The notes under the pieces are model-generated. The model had not been told where the DNA came from. It made no database searches and saw only the letters and a program-made list of their open reading frames with translations. Below are positions 22,297 through 34,511 of a stretch of DNA of 37,500 bases, piece by piece; the first letter of the stretch is position 1, and the number at the start of each line of letters is the position of its first letter. The position numbers and the translations under genes were made by a program. Location of the stretch: the NCBI GenBank assembly GCA_000320545.1, contig ADNK01000576.1, positions 2,501-40,000 on the forward strand, given 5' to 3'. This DNA comes from Bigelowiella natans CCMP2755 (lineage: Eukaryota; Cercozoa; Chlorarachniophyceae).

Positions 22297-23245
22297 CATT
22301 GGAACATACCTCTGACTGTAACGCTTCTAAGTCCGAGACGTCAACACTCACTTGCCGCAGCGGGGAATCTATAAAAACGCATCATCCGTCGGCTTTGCGA
22401 AGCATGCTTTGAGAAGCTTTGTTGTTTTTGCTAGGAATTCCATCGGCCATCACAGATATATTACCAGGGGCGATTTTTTTGTGCTTTTTCAGGGTTTCGT
22501 CACGAGCGAGAAGCTCCTCTTCGCTCAAAACCTGGAAGTCACCACGTCAAGGATGCATGGAGGATGCGATTAGGAGCGAGCACGGCAGAAGAAATCTTGC
22601 CGCGAAGCATGATCGCGCACGCATACAACAACAAGGAAACATCGATGCTTTCTGCGTGAAAAAGTTGGTGCAAAGACATGGAATTCACCTGCCCGTAGAG
22701 AACCTTTTCGATTCCGTCCGCATCACGCGATAGATGCTCTGAAGAAGAAGAAGAAGAAGAAGAAGAAGAAGAAGAGGAAGACAGCGCACATGCACAATGA
22801 ACGTCACACGCACGCACGCACTTTTACAAACGTGCACACACAAACACACACACTCTCTCTCTCTTTCCCGTAAATCTACAAGCTTTGGTACCTACCTCCC
22901 TCAACTCTTTAAAATAAACAAAGAGACGCTGGAAATCGTACCAGCAGCATTATCATCACGCATTGCGCTATAAACTACCAAGATATCCTGAAATCGAGAC
23001 CGAGGGGCGCGGTCTTGAAGCATCGTCTTTGGATATCCGACCGTCAACCTACGTTTAAGAGAGGGGAGAGCATGCATGATGAGACGACGTGCCGATTATA
23101 AGAGGCAAGAAAGAATGCAATGCATCTGTCCCCCCGCCCCCCCCACTCTCTCGCTCTCATAAGCGTGTGCGTGTGCGTGTGTGTGCGTGCTGAGACGTAA
23201 GGATTGCAGCAGCAGCAACAACAACAACAACAGTAACAACAGCTG

Positions 23246-23276
<31 letters not shown>

Positions 23277-24436
23277 ATCACCATGATTTCAAGCCCTAAT
23301 CGAGGTACGACTTCCAGTTGGCCTTCATATCCGTCGTATTTCATTAATAACAATAGAAACCACGAACGTTATTGTTGTCGAGATTTCAACGCGAGAGGCT
23401 CATCAAAACACAATAACTCGAGGCACACCCCGCCCCACCACAGCATAATATGGTCTCAGAAAGGAATCAAAGCCTTCTTTCTTAATGTTTGGTTTGTTTA
23501 ATTTGTGTTGGTAACGTTGCCTGCGCTTTCCTACTCCACCACCCCTCCTTCTTCCCTTCCCCCCCCCCCCCGCCATCGTTAGCGTACGCTAGATCTGATA
23601 TTAACTGTAATATCTATGCTGCTCGCCATGAAGAAAGGTGTGTCGCAGTAGTATACGAGAGGTGCGTGTGATCTATTAATCATCACCGAATTTGTGGAAG
23701 AATCCTTCCTTGGATGTTATGTCTCCTTTGCTCACTTCAAGTCCGCCCTTGAGGATGAACGGCTTTCCTGTAGTGATGGTGTATGAGAATGAGCAAGATG
23801 ACGATGTAGTGATATTTGTGGCGATGGTGATGATGACAATGATAATGGATTCTTCGATTGCAGTGAGGAGCATGTGGTAAGGTGTACTGATGATGGCATC
23901 GTAATATGTGATAGTTTGACGGGCACAGTGACGACGACAACGACAACGACAACAACGACGACCTGTCTTAATAATAGAAGCCAGCTGCTCTTCTGATAGT
24001 GAATCTAAATAGACGATGACGACGACGACGTGAACGGAAATACAGGCGGCAATTAATTTCGAGTCTGCAAATGTCAATCGGCTAATCGGCTGTCACGGCT
24101 ACTATCGTGTTAGAATTCTCCGTCTGTCGTGTCTATTCTCTGAATGTCAGGCACTAGGGTAGAGAAGAAGTACCCATTGTGTACTCGTCGAGATCACAGG
24201 GCCAAGCCTCGGTCGAGGATGTTTTGCAAGCTCCTTCCTGAGCAGCATGCATGCCACCACGTGGTGGGGTGAGGAGTCAGTTGCTGTTCGGTGAAAGATA
24301 GAGCAAATAATGATGATAAGCTTGCTCAGTGTGTTTCACATCCCACCTCGCCAGTGCACACGTCCTCTGCTGCCCTCGCGTCTGCAGCCATGGCGATGAG
24401 GACGGCCAACGATAGAAAACTCCGCGCTCTCCTCAT
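16975..24436 (-). CDS. secretory JmjC-domain and TPR protein, multi-exon
   Basis: The start is ATG 24436-24434, chosen because it begins a textbook signal peptide (MRRARSFLSLAVLIAMAADA, then RAAEDVCTGE) ending at a donor. Exons in reading order: 24436-24347, 24237-24174, 24064-23963, 23767-23687, [gap], 23048-22979, 22928-22896, 22736-22584, 22531-22465, 22368-22310, 22255-22117, [gap], 21086-21021, 20864-20818, 20543-20478, 20118-20070, 19941-19864, 19646-19634, [19.54 kb], 19437-19352, 19189-19072, 18801-18727, 18434-18351, 18229-about 18199, 18179-18115, 17938-17898, 17840-17799, 17703-17668, 17597-17521, 17231-16975. Most junctions keep phase. The two gaps and the junctions near 19.5 and 18.2 kb are unresolved. 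Architecture: signal peptide, JmjC N-terminal part, a helical insertion of about 200 residues, JmjC core, TPR array, probable C-terminal TM segment. The inferred role is a lumenal 2-oxoglutarate dioxygenase-like or pseudo-enzyme scaffold. Confidence 0.75.
17481..17520. repeat. (ATC)n triplet repeat
   Basis: About thirteen ATC triplets immediately follow the donor of exon 17597-17521 on the minus strand. Read through, they would encode poly-Asp. I treat them as intronic. Confidence 0.9.
17963..18020. repeat. (CA)n(GA)n compound microsatellite
   Basis: A CA tract of about 20 nt switches to a GA tract of about 38 nt in an intron of the JmjC-TPR gene. Confidence 0.9.
18878..18912. repeat. (GAG)n triplet repeat
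   Basis: Intronic GAG triplets between exons 19189-19072 and 18801-18727 of the JmjC-TPR gene. (ATC)n lies at 18642-18669 and (CTA)n at 19303-19335 nearby. Confidence 0.9.
19768..19818. repeat. (CT)n(GT)n compound microsatellite
   Basis: The reverse complement of the (CA)n(GA)n motif, in an intron of the JmjC-TPR gene. Confidence 0.9.
20152..20187. repeat. (TG)n microsatellite
   Basis: An uninterrupted TG tract of about 36 nt directly upstream of the 32-bp tandem duplication. Confidence 0.9.
20193..20256. repeat. 32-bp perfect tandem duplication
   Basis: Two adjacent identical 32-bp units (20193-20224 and 20225-20256), each beginning TTCTTCAG and ending CCCACACGC, lie in an intron of the JmjC-TPR gene. 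Perfect identity indicates a recent duplication or an assembly artefact. Confidence 0.9.
20406..20604. repeat. (CTA)n and (GA)n tracts flanking a JmjC exon
   Basis: (CTA)n at about 20406-20453 and (GA)n at about 20567-20604 lie on either side of exon 20543-20478. G-rich runs follow at about 20607-20628. Confidence 0.85.
21146..21880. repeat. cluster of triplet and dinucleotide repeats
   Basis: (ATC)n(ACC)n at about 21146-21186, (CTA)n at about 21310-21360, (GT)n at about 21498-21538 and (GTA)n at about 21845-21880. These obscure exon recognition between JmjC exons 22255-22117 and 21086-21021. A candidate minus-strand exon here reads YIYPTKTGVPSEVASQFILS (about 21.46-21.40 kb). Confidence 0.8.
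22741..22776. repeat. (GAA)n triplet repeat
   Basis: Twelve GAA triplets, which on the minus strand form the TTC-rich pyrimidine tract just before the acceptor of exon 22736-22584. Other tracts in this gene are (TA)n at about 22270-22296 and (CAG/CAA)n at 23205-23276. Confidence 0.9.
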
Positions 24437-24493
24437 CCTGCTCTCCGTGCTGTCTTTCGTATAAAGAGAGGTAGGTTGCATGGAAAGGTGTGG

Positions 24494-25046
24494 TTACGCT
24501 AGAGCTCCTTTTGGCTTCCAATTAAAAATTGAATGTAAAACAAGGGTGGGTGACGTATGTGGCCACACTGGAACAATGCTACAGTGTGTTCCAGATCCAA
24601 CATATACCTTACCCTTCCCCAACCCCTGTGCGAGATGAAACAACTCAAATACTACCGTCACCGTGCTCGGAAGGGGAAAATCAAAAGTATTAAACACGGC
24701 AACCGCGCGGAAATTGCTTCAAATCCCCATACCTGGTGATAAGATTGGTGGGGGGGGGTAGTCCACGTGAGTGGGTTGGATTATGAGCCCTGGCTTTCTT
24801 GGATTAAGACAGAAATAATTAGATATATTCTCGATGAAAACAAACCTTAAAATTACCTGCGACAACGTTGTCAAGATTTCCGTGTCAGATCCGAAAGCTC
24901 CGGAAAGTCCGACCTGCACACGGGACTCGTCGGCTCTGCCAAGAGCACATCCAACCAAAAGAGCATTAAGTCGCTCTCGTCTTGGCAACACATTCGCAAC
25001 AGCCTTCTGCGATGATCTCTTAGTCTTTCGAGAAACTTCAGCGTTT
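24494..25046 (-). CDS. possible small minus-strand gene of unknown family
   Basis: A frame open from about 25046 reads SRKTKRSSQKAVANVLPRRE and GCALGRADESRVQVGLSGAF. It ends at a strong donor, CAG|GTAATT, near 24856. Downstream, an acceptor (TTATCACCAG) at about 24740 opens VWGFEAISARLPCLILLIF. Another (CTCGCACAG) at about 24634 opens GWGRVRYMLDLEHTVALFQC, ending at a stop near 24499, only about 60 bp before the start of the JmjC-TPR gene on the same strand. The phases fit if the middle exon ends at GCACG|GTGACG. I recognise no domain, and an unprocessed relic or chance frames are possible. Confidence 0.35.
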
Positions 25047-25317
25047 CACGTGTAGAAAACAATTCTGTAACTTGTTTCTCATGATGTCTCCTCAAGTTAG
25101 GCACAGTTTTCAGTCCTCATCACTGTAGTCAGTTCGAGGAACTGCATTTCGCACACTGCAAGTGCATTGTTCTTGTCACACTTTGGAAACACAGTTTTTC
25201 ATCATTGTTCTCATTGTTCTCAAGATGGCCGCATTGCTCATTGTTCACGATGGCCGCGGCGTCTTGCACTGCTCCTTGTCACGGTGCAAGTCCTCATCCA
25301 CGCTGCTCTAGTCGAAC

Positions 25318-25830
25318 TTGAAGGTCCGTCCGATTTTGTGCTGCAGGCTGAACGTCAAGGCGTGCTTGTGTGACAGTGATCCCCGGTCAGCTTGGAGGCT
25401 AGTTTTTCTTCTCGTTCCAGAAGCAGCAGTGACAAAAACAATTTCTTTCCCATTTGCGAGCAGACAGAGAGCCATTCAGTGGATCAACAGCCTTGGACAG
25501 AGCTTGGTCGACGAGGGTCAGGCGCAGTTCATTCTCCCAATCAGCTCGACTAGCGACCGAGACCAGTGGCGAAAGCTCAGCACCGCCTGCTGCGGTGCCG
25601 CACCGGCGAGCAAAACGAAACGCGCTGTTTCGATTGGCATGCGTCCGCGCTCGCTGGTCGACATCAAGCAGTGGTCCTCGCGGTCGTTGCTTGTTTCAAC
25701 TTCGTGCACCGTCGAAGCGGCGGGGGACGAGCTCTCATGTTGGCACCAAATCGATGCAGCGCAAAGCTTCGACGTGCACACTTGCTGCCGCAGCATGACG
25801 TTTATTGGGCCCTCGTTGCGCATGAAGTGA
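25318..25830 (+). CDS. unrecognised open reading frame
   Basis: A 170-codon open frame, the longest in its neighbourhood. Its middle part (FPFASRQRAIQWINSLGQSL, QAQFILPISSTSDRDQWRKL) looks like folded protein, while the ends do not. It lies in a microsatellite-free stretch, and a possible acceptor (CAGCTTGGAG) lies at about 25388-25397. No family is recognised and it may be part of a degraded element. Confidence 0.25.
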   Translation: MKVRPILCCRLNVKACLCDSDPRSAWRLVFLLVPEAAVTKTISFPFASRQRAIQWINSLGQSLVDEGQAQFILPISSTSDRDQWRKLSTACCGAAPASKTKRAVSIGMRPRSLVDIKQWSSRSLLVSTSCTVEAAGDELSCWHQIDAAQSFDVHTCCRSMTFIGPSLRMK

Positions 25831-26378
25831 AAGGCGCGCGCACACATGCGTCATTCCACGTGCAGCATGTCCGCTGTCCACAGCTGCAGCTGTTCGAGCA
25901 ATGCATCAATTCACAAGTTGCACGATGATGAGCTAGTGAGCGTCTAGCTCCCGCTTGTCAACAAAAAGAGAACTGTGAACGGACACCAGCATGGTGATGT
26001 CGCCAAATGATGCAGAACATGCTCCCCAAAATAATTGGTGCATTTCTTCATTTTTGGACCTAATCCATGGCACAACTCACAGCAACCCATCTTCCATGTT
26101 GCTAATTTTTAGTAGAAAATCTGAGTAACCCCCGGCAATCGAAGAACTTTTCCCTATGGGAGATTTTGGTGCAGAGCCACTTCTGTGTCGACTACTTCGG
26201 CCTGTTAACAACGCACAAATCACCTCGAAATTCAACTCGTTTCTTGTTCTGTTGTAAATGCATTCTCTTCGTAAGTGCGCATCTAACCGTTGCTACTCCC
26301 AGGCGGAGGAGAACATGTCTGTGCTCGTGAAATCTTGGCCTTTTGTACCACATTACATCATCCCTTGCGTTATGGGAG
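25831..26378. other. spacer without recognised features
   Basis: Between the unassigned ORF and the 3' end of the coiled-coil gene. I see no convincing exon and no repeat longer than a few units. Confidence 0.4.
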
Positions 26379-28501
<2,123 letters not shown>

Positions 28502-28562
28502 CTGTACAACACCGACACTGACGTCAGTCAGCAGGTGTCACGGAAGGGGGAGAGGACCAACA

Positions 28563-29026
28563 ATGCAACGTCAGTTACGGGTCCTCCCAGTGTTGTGCGT
28601 CATCCAGTCGTTGAAAAAGATACGATGTCTTTCCGATGTATTTTTGACCAAAATTTTCATTGTGAGCCCTGTTCTGTTCTCGGAGCAGCCCAGACGAGCT
28701 GGCTGGCCCGAGATACACATCGCAAATAACGGATACATATCGGGAAAGTGTTGCGGAGTTATTGCCGCGACATGTTGTTTATGACTTCCTATGGACTTCG
28801 GGCAGAAAGAATCGGAATTTTCGCAGAAGCATCAGCAGAAAGAGTACGAAGAACTTTCCGGGAATGTGGAGTGGATCATGTTTTTGGGGATGCCTCAAAC
28901 CCCAAAACCCAGGCCATTCACGCCCGCTTCATTGCGAGCTCGTGGTTCCGTTCTTACATCCAGATCCTTCGCTCTGTCGGGGTGCGCAAGGAGCTAGGGA
29001 GATTGCTAATGTTGATATTTGAATGA
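28563..29026 (+). pseudogene. possible broken protein-coding ORF
   Basis: One frame (from about 28563) reads FSEQPRRAGWPEIHIANNGY and breaks near 28745. A second frame continues as MLFMTSYGLRAERIGIFAEA, ECGVDHVFGDASNPKTQAIH and SYIQILRSVGVRKELGRLLM to a stop at 29026. The two halves read as one protein with a frame change near 28745. No family is recognised. It is divergently arranged to the coiled-coil gene, with its 5' part overlapping the promoter region. Confidence 0.3.
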
Positions 29027-30937
29027 AATGGAAAGAAACTGTATTGCAATCATTCAAATGTTCTTCTCTTGACACCGCATTTTTTGCAACAGTAGCTTGG
29101 AGCGTAACCATGGGTTTGTGTGCCAGCGATGAACAATATGGTGACTTTACCACAAACAAAATCCGATGAATATCGCACATCCAACTTGGTTGTTTGATAC
29201 TAGGTCATGAAGTGCAAATGAACATTCACGGTGCAAAACCAGTGGCCATTGATGGTGCAAATACGAACCCGACTCCTAACCCACGTGATCCCCCAGGGAG
29301 AAATGATCAACAGCAACAAGGCAATCGGCATCCGAAATTGCCATTGATGGCGCCAAGAATGCCAGATAAGGTGTCCAGTTTTGTTTAATGGGCTCATCAT
29401 GCCTTTGAGCTACTCTCAGATAAATGAACGTTATGTTCAATGGAAAATCCAAGCTTTGCAGTCAACGGGCCTCATCGACACTTGTTCTGACAGCTCTTGA
29501 ATGAAGTGAGGGCATTATTTTGAGCTGATTCCGATCCTTCTCGATTGCATCATGTGCTGCCGCTGAGGCAGCTGTTGAAATTATCTCAATGGCGTATCCG
29601 GGCATTTTTGGAGAAGAAATCAGATTGTGAACTTCGGAATTACCGTTGCATGTCTCCATCTGTTTGTCTCATGATCAGCACAAGAATGAACACAAGGCTT
29701 GCAGTGGTGCGCTGCTAGCGCTGCTACTGCTCCAGACTTGCCTCATGCACCACTGCGCTTGTGCGCTCACTGCGCATCTCAAGTCGACGCACTTGTTGTC
29801 TCAACATCCAATTGATGTCGTGCAGCTTCATTCTTAAAATTCAGCAGAGGTGAGCGACGGTATAACGGCACACGCCATGCACATCGTACACTCGCATCGG
29901 GTGTCGTGCCGCAGTGTGCACGCACGTTGATGTGTGTCAAAGGCCAGCTTGACTCCACGCGTTGACAAGGTGCTCTTTCCAGCTTTTGTTGATCGTTGCT
30001 AGATCGACAGAGAATCATGTCAGCACACGTCGTGGCAATGAAATTGAGGTGCACAGGGGTCTCAGGGTCTTCATCAGATCGACGGTGTTGTTGCGTGTAG
30101 GTGCTCGCCAGAAACAAAGGACTCGCGGAACTGCAGACCGGCTAGCTGGTGACACACAGCGTTGTGCATGCTGCTTTGCACTGCGTGGCCTGCTAGCCTG
30201 TGCCAACTTCAGCGCTTCGTTTGCAGAACACCGCGCATGCATGCACACGACATGGATCGAAGCAAGCAGCAATTCCAGATGCGATTCGCGCATTGTGCAA
30301 TGTGCTGATGCATCACATCGCACGTTCAGGATGAAGCTGCGTGCAGCCACGCGGCCTGCCCGCAGCTCAAACTCCAGCAAGGTGTGCACAAGTGCTGCTG
30401 ACATGACAACAAGCTGGACGCGCCATGAACGAACAAATTGGTGAACGAAACATTGAAACATTCAAACGTTGATCACGATTTGACACACTTCACGGTGCAC
30501 AGACAACGTGCTGTGCTGGCACAGACGTGGAGGCGCGCGCCTCAAGCAACACCCAATTGGAACTGGAGTGAACGAGTGAACGAGTGAACGAGTGAACGAA
30601 CGAATTGAGTGATTTCACTGGAGCTGTCAAAAGGACAATGGGACACGCTGACTCATCCACGCCCTCCACAATGAAACAATGATGATGAAGCACACTGGAA
30701 CAACCTCATCCAACTAGCTGCTCGCAACGGACTGACTGGCAGGATTCCTTGTTCTCAGACAGCGATGTCCGAAGATCATCTACGACAAGGAATCCAATCG
30801 ATCTTTGTCGCCAAAAGGAAGGCATTTCATCTTTGATTCAACGACGATTGCCAGACATTCAAACCATTTGAATGGTGGGTTCAATTCGGCTGGGGGCCCC
30901 CCAAACTCCAACCCGAACTGCTGCGTTGTTCCGTTGA
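29027..30937. other. spacer, mostly unassigned
   Basis: Microsatellite-poor sequence with many overlapping medium frames on both strands (for example SAAAHDAIEKDRNQLKIMPS on minus near 29.56 kb). None of these has supporting splice context. A short tandem array of GAGTGAAC, four units plus partial copies, lies at about 30568-30604. I cannot assign genes here. Confidence 0.4.
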
Positions 30938-30973
30938 GTGTTGAGGACATCCCTCACTCCTCCGCGAGGAGCA

Positions 30974-33900
30974 ATGGCATTTCACGAGCAGTGCCGTGGC
31001 ACACTGTTCACAGTCGCTGTTTTCATCATGTGTGCCAGTATTGATTCAGCAACCGGGGCGAGCATCACGGCATCTGATCAATGGCTCGCGCCACCCCCTC
31101 TAGAGTTTCCACTCAGCTCACCGTCTTCGTCATCATCACCAAAAACTTCAATGTCTCCGCCATCAATGTATCCGGACTCGTTGAGATTGCTTCGAGACAA
31201 CAGTAGCTTTCTCCCAACAGAGGACGACCAGGAGAACAACCAGTTTGCGGGGAGAGAACGAGCACAGGGAGTGTCTTCGAAATCGACAGATTACATGGCA
31301 CAACGCATCAGAGAGATGATTGTACTAAATGAAGAGAAAGCTAATGACCAGGAGCATCAGAAGAAGTTCTTGGACTTACGGCTCTCCGGCGATGAGGTTC
31401 ATAAAATGCCTAAATCGGAGATATCCCGTTTTATAAACGCATACGCAAAACTGCCTGTGATGGAAGACTAACATCTTATATTTATAGAAATGTGACATAT
31501 TATGTGTACCAACACTTAGGTGCATTTTTTGGAGACCCTACTCCTAGAGCTGAAGTAAGACAAATCATCCTTGATACTCCTTCATATATCCCATTATGTC
31601 GTTATTTGCATGCCCTTCACTCGCATGTATCTCCTCCCCTTCCCCTTTCTCCAACCCAAAGCTCTCTCACTCTCTTCTTCCTTTCTCCCTCCCTCACCTA
31701 TGAATATAAACATATCAATAATATGTTATTCCTCTCTTCTTGGCTGTTGTGTGGAAACAAGCTCCTCCACACCAGCGGACGAGACGATTCTCCTCGCTGC
31801 AATGACGGACGCGCCGGTATCGGCACTGCACCTAACAGCGCATGCCCAGCTGACTGATATGCACGCCCAGCTTGAGAACGGCTTCCCTCCTCACGAAGGT
31901 CCATCGTCATGTAGGCGTGCTATTCAATTCCAGATAAACATGCTGACACTGTCATCAAATGTGTTTGCCGCTGGCTAATTATTAACCGACACATCCAAAT
32001 CCCTTCTAACACCCCGCCCTTTTAGGCGCTGCAAACAATTCCCAGCTTCCTCCCATCGAGGAGATGTTATCCAGGGTTCGTGCTTTACGAATGGGAATAT
32101 CCTTGCTAGAGGTCGATGAGGGGGGGGGGTCCCCAACTGCGTTTGGTTACGACAGCTCGCCGCATCAGAAGTTTACATTCACGAAGCCTGCCGAACACTC
32201 CTATCCTGCGGGAAACATCGCCTCCTCCTCCTCCTCCTCCACCACCACCACCTCCTCCTCCTCTTTCCTAGATGTGCACCATGCCGAGCAAAGACACACA
32301 GACACCGACAACCCAGACGAACCAGACGTCAGCAGCAGTAGTATCGTCGAAGACTTCGGAGACTTTGGAAACGACAAAGAGGTCACGAGCGACCTGAACC
32401 AAGTCGTCGGGGCTGCTAAGACGGCTAGCAACACCACGCGTGAAACAGCCACAAGCGAGAGTAGCAGCGATAAAAAAAGGGAAGCCCTCACCCTCGCCAA
32501 GTTTTTCCTGACCAAAATTTGGGTCAAGTTTTACAAGACCGCCCGCGCCATCGTCAGAGACGGGACGGCCATGACGCAGTGCCTCGCACGGGAGATCTAC
32601 CCCGGGAACGTCAGCAAGAAGAGCTTGAAGCTGAGCGAGGTGGAGCGCCGGGAGCTAATCGACAGGCGTGTGGGACATGTCGCCGAGTGGATGAAGAGAT
32701 TCAATGGCCTGCGGCTGAGGGTTGGATTCGTTCGGTTTGGCCTCACGCACGAGCTCAGGGGGGTCGGATCCAGCATGTCGCTTGCCATTCCGCTCATCCA
32801 AACGCCCCCTGTCGCATCGCTGCAGGCTGGCATCAGAAAGATGAGGGAGGGCATGGCGGCGAAACTGAAGGAGTTCATTGAGAAGGCAGAGGCCAAGGAG
32901 GGTGTGATGGGCTGCCTCGCACAGGCGAGCTTCGACCTCCGCCCCATCAAGGCCATGCGGAGCGTGTTTGAGCGGCTCAACAAGTCGCTAGATCTGCTCG
33001 AGAAGGATGAGGAGACAAAGGAGCTGGACGCGACGAGGGAGCTGGATGAAAAGGCGGAATCGGAAGGCGTTGCGGAGACAGAAGAGGGAACTTGCGAGTT
33101 CCTTCAGCCAGGTGATGCAGAGGGGGGGGGCAAAGAAATGCAGGCTTCCAGTGAACCAGGCTACGAGACCGGGGGCTCTGCAAACACCAATGCCTCCAGC
33201 ATTATAGAGGGAGAGGAGGAAGAGGAGGGCATGGTTGGTGACAAGAATAACCAGAAGAAGGAGAAGGGGAATAGCTTCAAGGAAAAGGTGAAGAAGTATT
33301 CGAAACTCGCCCTTCGAAAGGCTGCGCGAGGGCTGAAGCACATGTTCTTGAATAAGAAAAGCCGAGTTCAAGTTGAGCTTGCAATAGGATTCAGACTGGA
33401 TGGGGGGGCGTTGGCATTGTCACTCGGAGCTTCTGCGGCTACGTTTGGAGTCGCAGCCGGCGCTACTGCTGCAGCCTTCTCGGGTTCGATAGCGTTGGAA
33501 GTCGCCGTTCCGCGTCCCTCGGGCTCCTACGGGCCGATCACGGAGAGGGCAAAGCTCTTCAAATCTCTCAGGGACTTCAACCAGTCGGCCGATCATGGGA
33601 ACCTGACAAGCCAAGAACGGAACAAGATAAGGGGAGAAATGAAAGGCGACTCGACGAAGAAGTCGCTTCTGCACGTCCTGAACCGTGCGATCTCGACGCA
33701 GATACTGATCTTCGCCTTTAACGTAAACGCAATGCCGCCTGTGCTGTATCCGACGTTCTCTACGAGGCAAGTATTTTCCGTTGGAAATCTCGTAGGAGAC
33801 ATCGTTGAGGCCTTGTCCATCTTTGTCGAATCTTGGCTAGGAAACACCTGCAAACGGACGGAGAAGCTGCTCAGCCAACACTGGGAATCGCCAGATACTG

Positions 33901-34511
33901 GCAGGGGGGTCGTTGTGAACTCCACATCTGGGGGGCAGGGTATGACGCCGAAAAGGCTAAAATTTACACAGCTTCTCAATCACTTCACCTGTTGGTTCAG
34001 CCGTTCGTTCCGCATGGAAGGTGGAATCGTCGGAAAGATCAAGGACGTATTCGACGCCATTTCCCGGTGGAAAAGACGGACCAAGAGTAAGTGGGCCCGT
34101 GATAACCTTGGCCCGATCCAAAGGTTGAACATGGCGTTAAGTGGCGGGGAGATGCCGGAGGTTGTAGATACAACCGAGAAGGTCGAGTGGTTTGCGAACA
34201 GGGCGTTCATAATCCGCAATAAGACGCACATCGCGGAGGATATTCTCAACATCATTAGCTCTTTCTACGATATGCAGTTCACTTTCCAGCTAGACACAAT
34301 GCCCCCCGGGTTCTCGGTGACATGGCTGAACACCTTCATCGGGGGGAAGCTCATGGTAAAGCTCTTCAACTACGTGCTGCGTCACTTCGGGAGCTTCCTG
34401 AAAGACTTTTGGCCGGTTATGAAAACAAAGTCAAAGGAAATATTTAAGCAAATGTGGCACACCCTGAAGCTTCTAACTCGAGGACTCACTGCTACCATAG
34501 CAAAGTCATGA
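30974..34511 (+). CDS. large secreted or lumenal protein of unknown family
   Basis: Start ATG 30974 follows an open upstream stretch and begins a signal peptide (FTVAVFIMCASIDSATGA, cleavage near residue 28). Exon 1 is 30974-31456. It has a Ser/Pro-rich linker and a helical part (AQRIREMIVLNEEKANDQEH, SEISRFINAYAKLP). Exon 2 is 31784-31910 (acceptor site uncertain). Exon 3, 32026-34511, is joined in phase through TGC and holds most of the protein. Total is about 1,030 residues. The last exon contains a Ser/Thr run, an acidic Glu-rich segment and a Gly/Ala-rich stretch (ALALSLGASAATFGVAAGAT). Three related strand-like segments end in TPP or MPP (residues about 247, 557 and 746 counted from the ATG at 32064). 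Codon usage is more GC-rich than in the neighbouring genes. No known domain is recognised. Confidence is high for exon 3 and moderate for exons 1-2. Confidence 0.8.

Larger units (their letters stand above)
20478..24064 (-). other. split JmjC (cupin) domain
   Basis: The N-terminal JmjC part reads SLSEEQLASIIKT|GKPFILKGGLEVSKGDI and then SKEGFFHKFG (exons 24064-23963 and 23767-23687), matching the usual 'kPfilrG ... yG' opening. The core has VDGDYLKILSKDRGERPLIC (21086-21021), GPGDVIFVPEYWPYAR (20864-20818) and ISTSDAVVFSKH (20543-20478), matching the PGDv.fVP..W.Ha...n pattern. A DYDPHDD segment near 21.2 kb is a candidate for the first metal motif (HxD). Its first His would have to come from a codon split by an intron, which I could not prove. 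Between the halves lie exons 23048-22117, encoding mainly helical sequence such as HLSRDADGIEKVLYGQ and RAFINTTIFRSLSTGVEGF, an unusual insertion. Confidence 0.65.

Noticed and set aside
24391-24465. Plus-strand ORF MAMRTANDRKLRALLILLSV resembling a signal peptide
   Set aside because: It is antisense to the signal peptide of the JmjC-TPR gene, stops after 24 codons and has no donor leading to further exons.
31184-31235. RLLR followed by an acidic stretch (EDDQEN) after the signal peptide, like an oomycete RXLR effector
   Set aside because: It sits in the first exon of a protein of about 1,000 residues in an intron-dense genome unlike oomycetes. The short motif is expected by chance.
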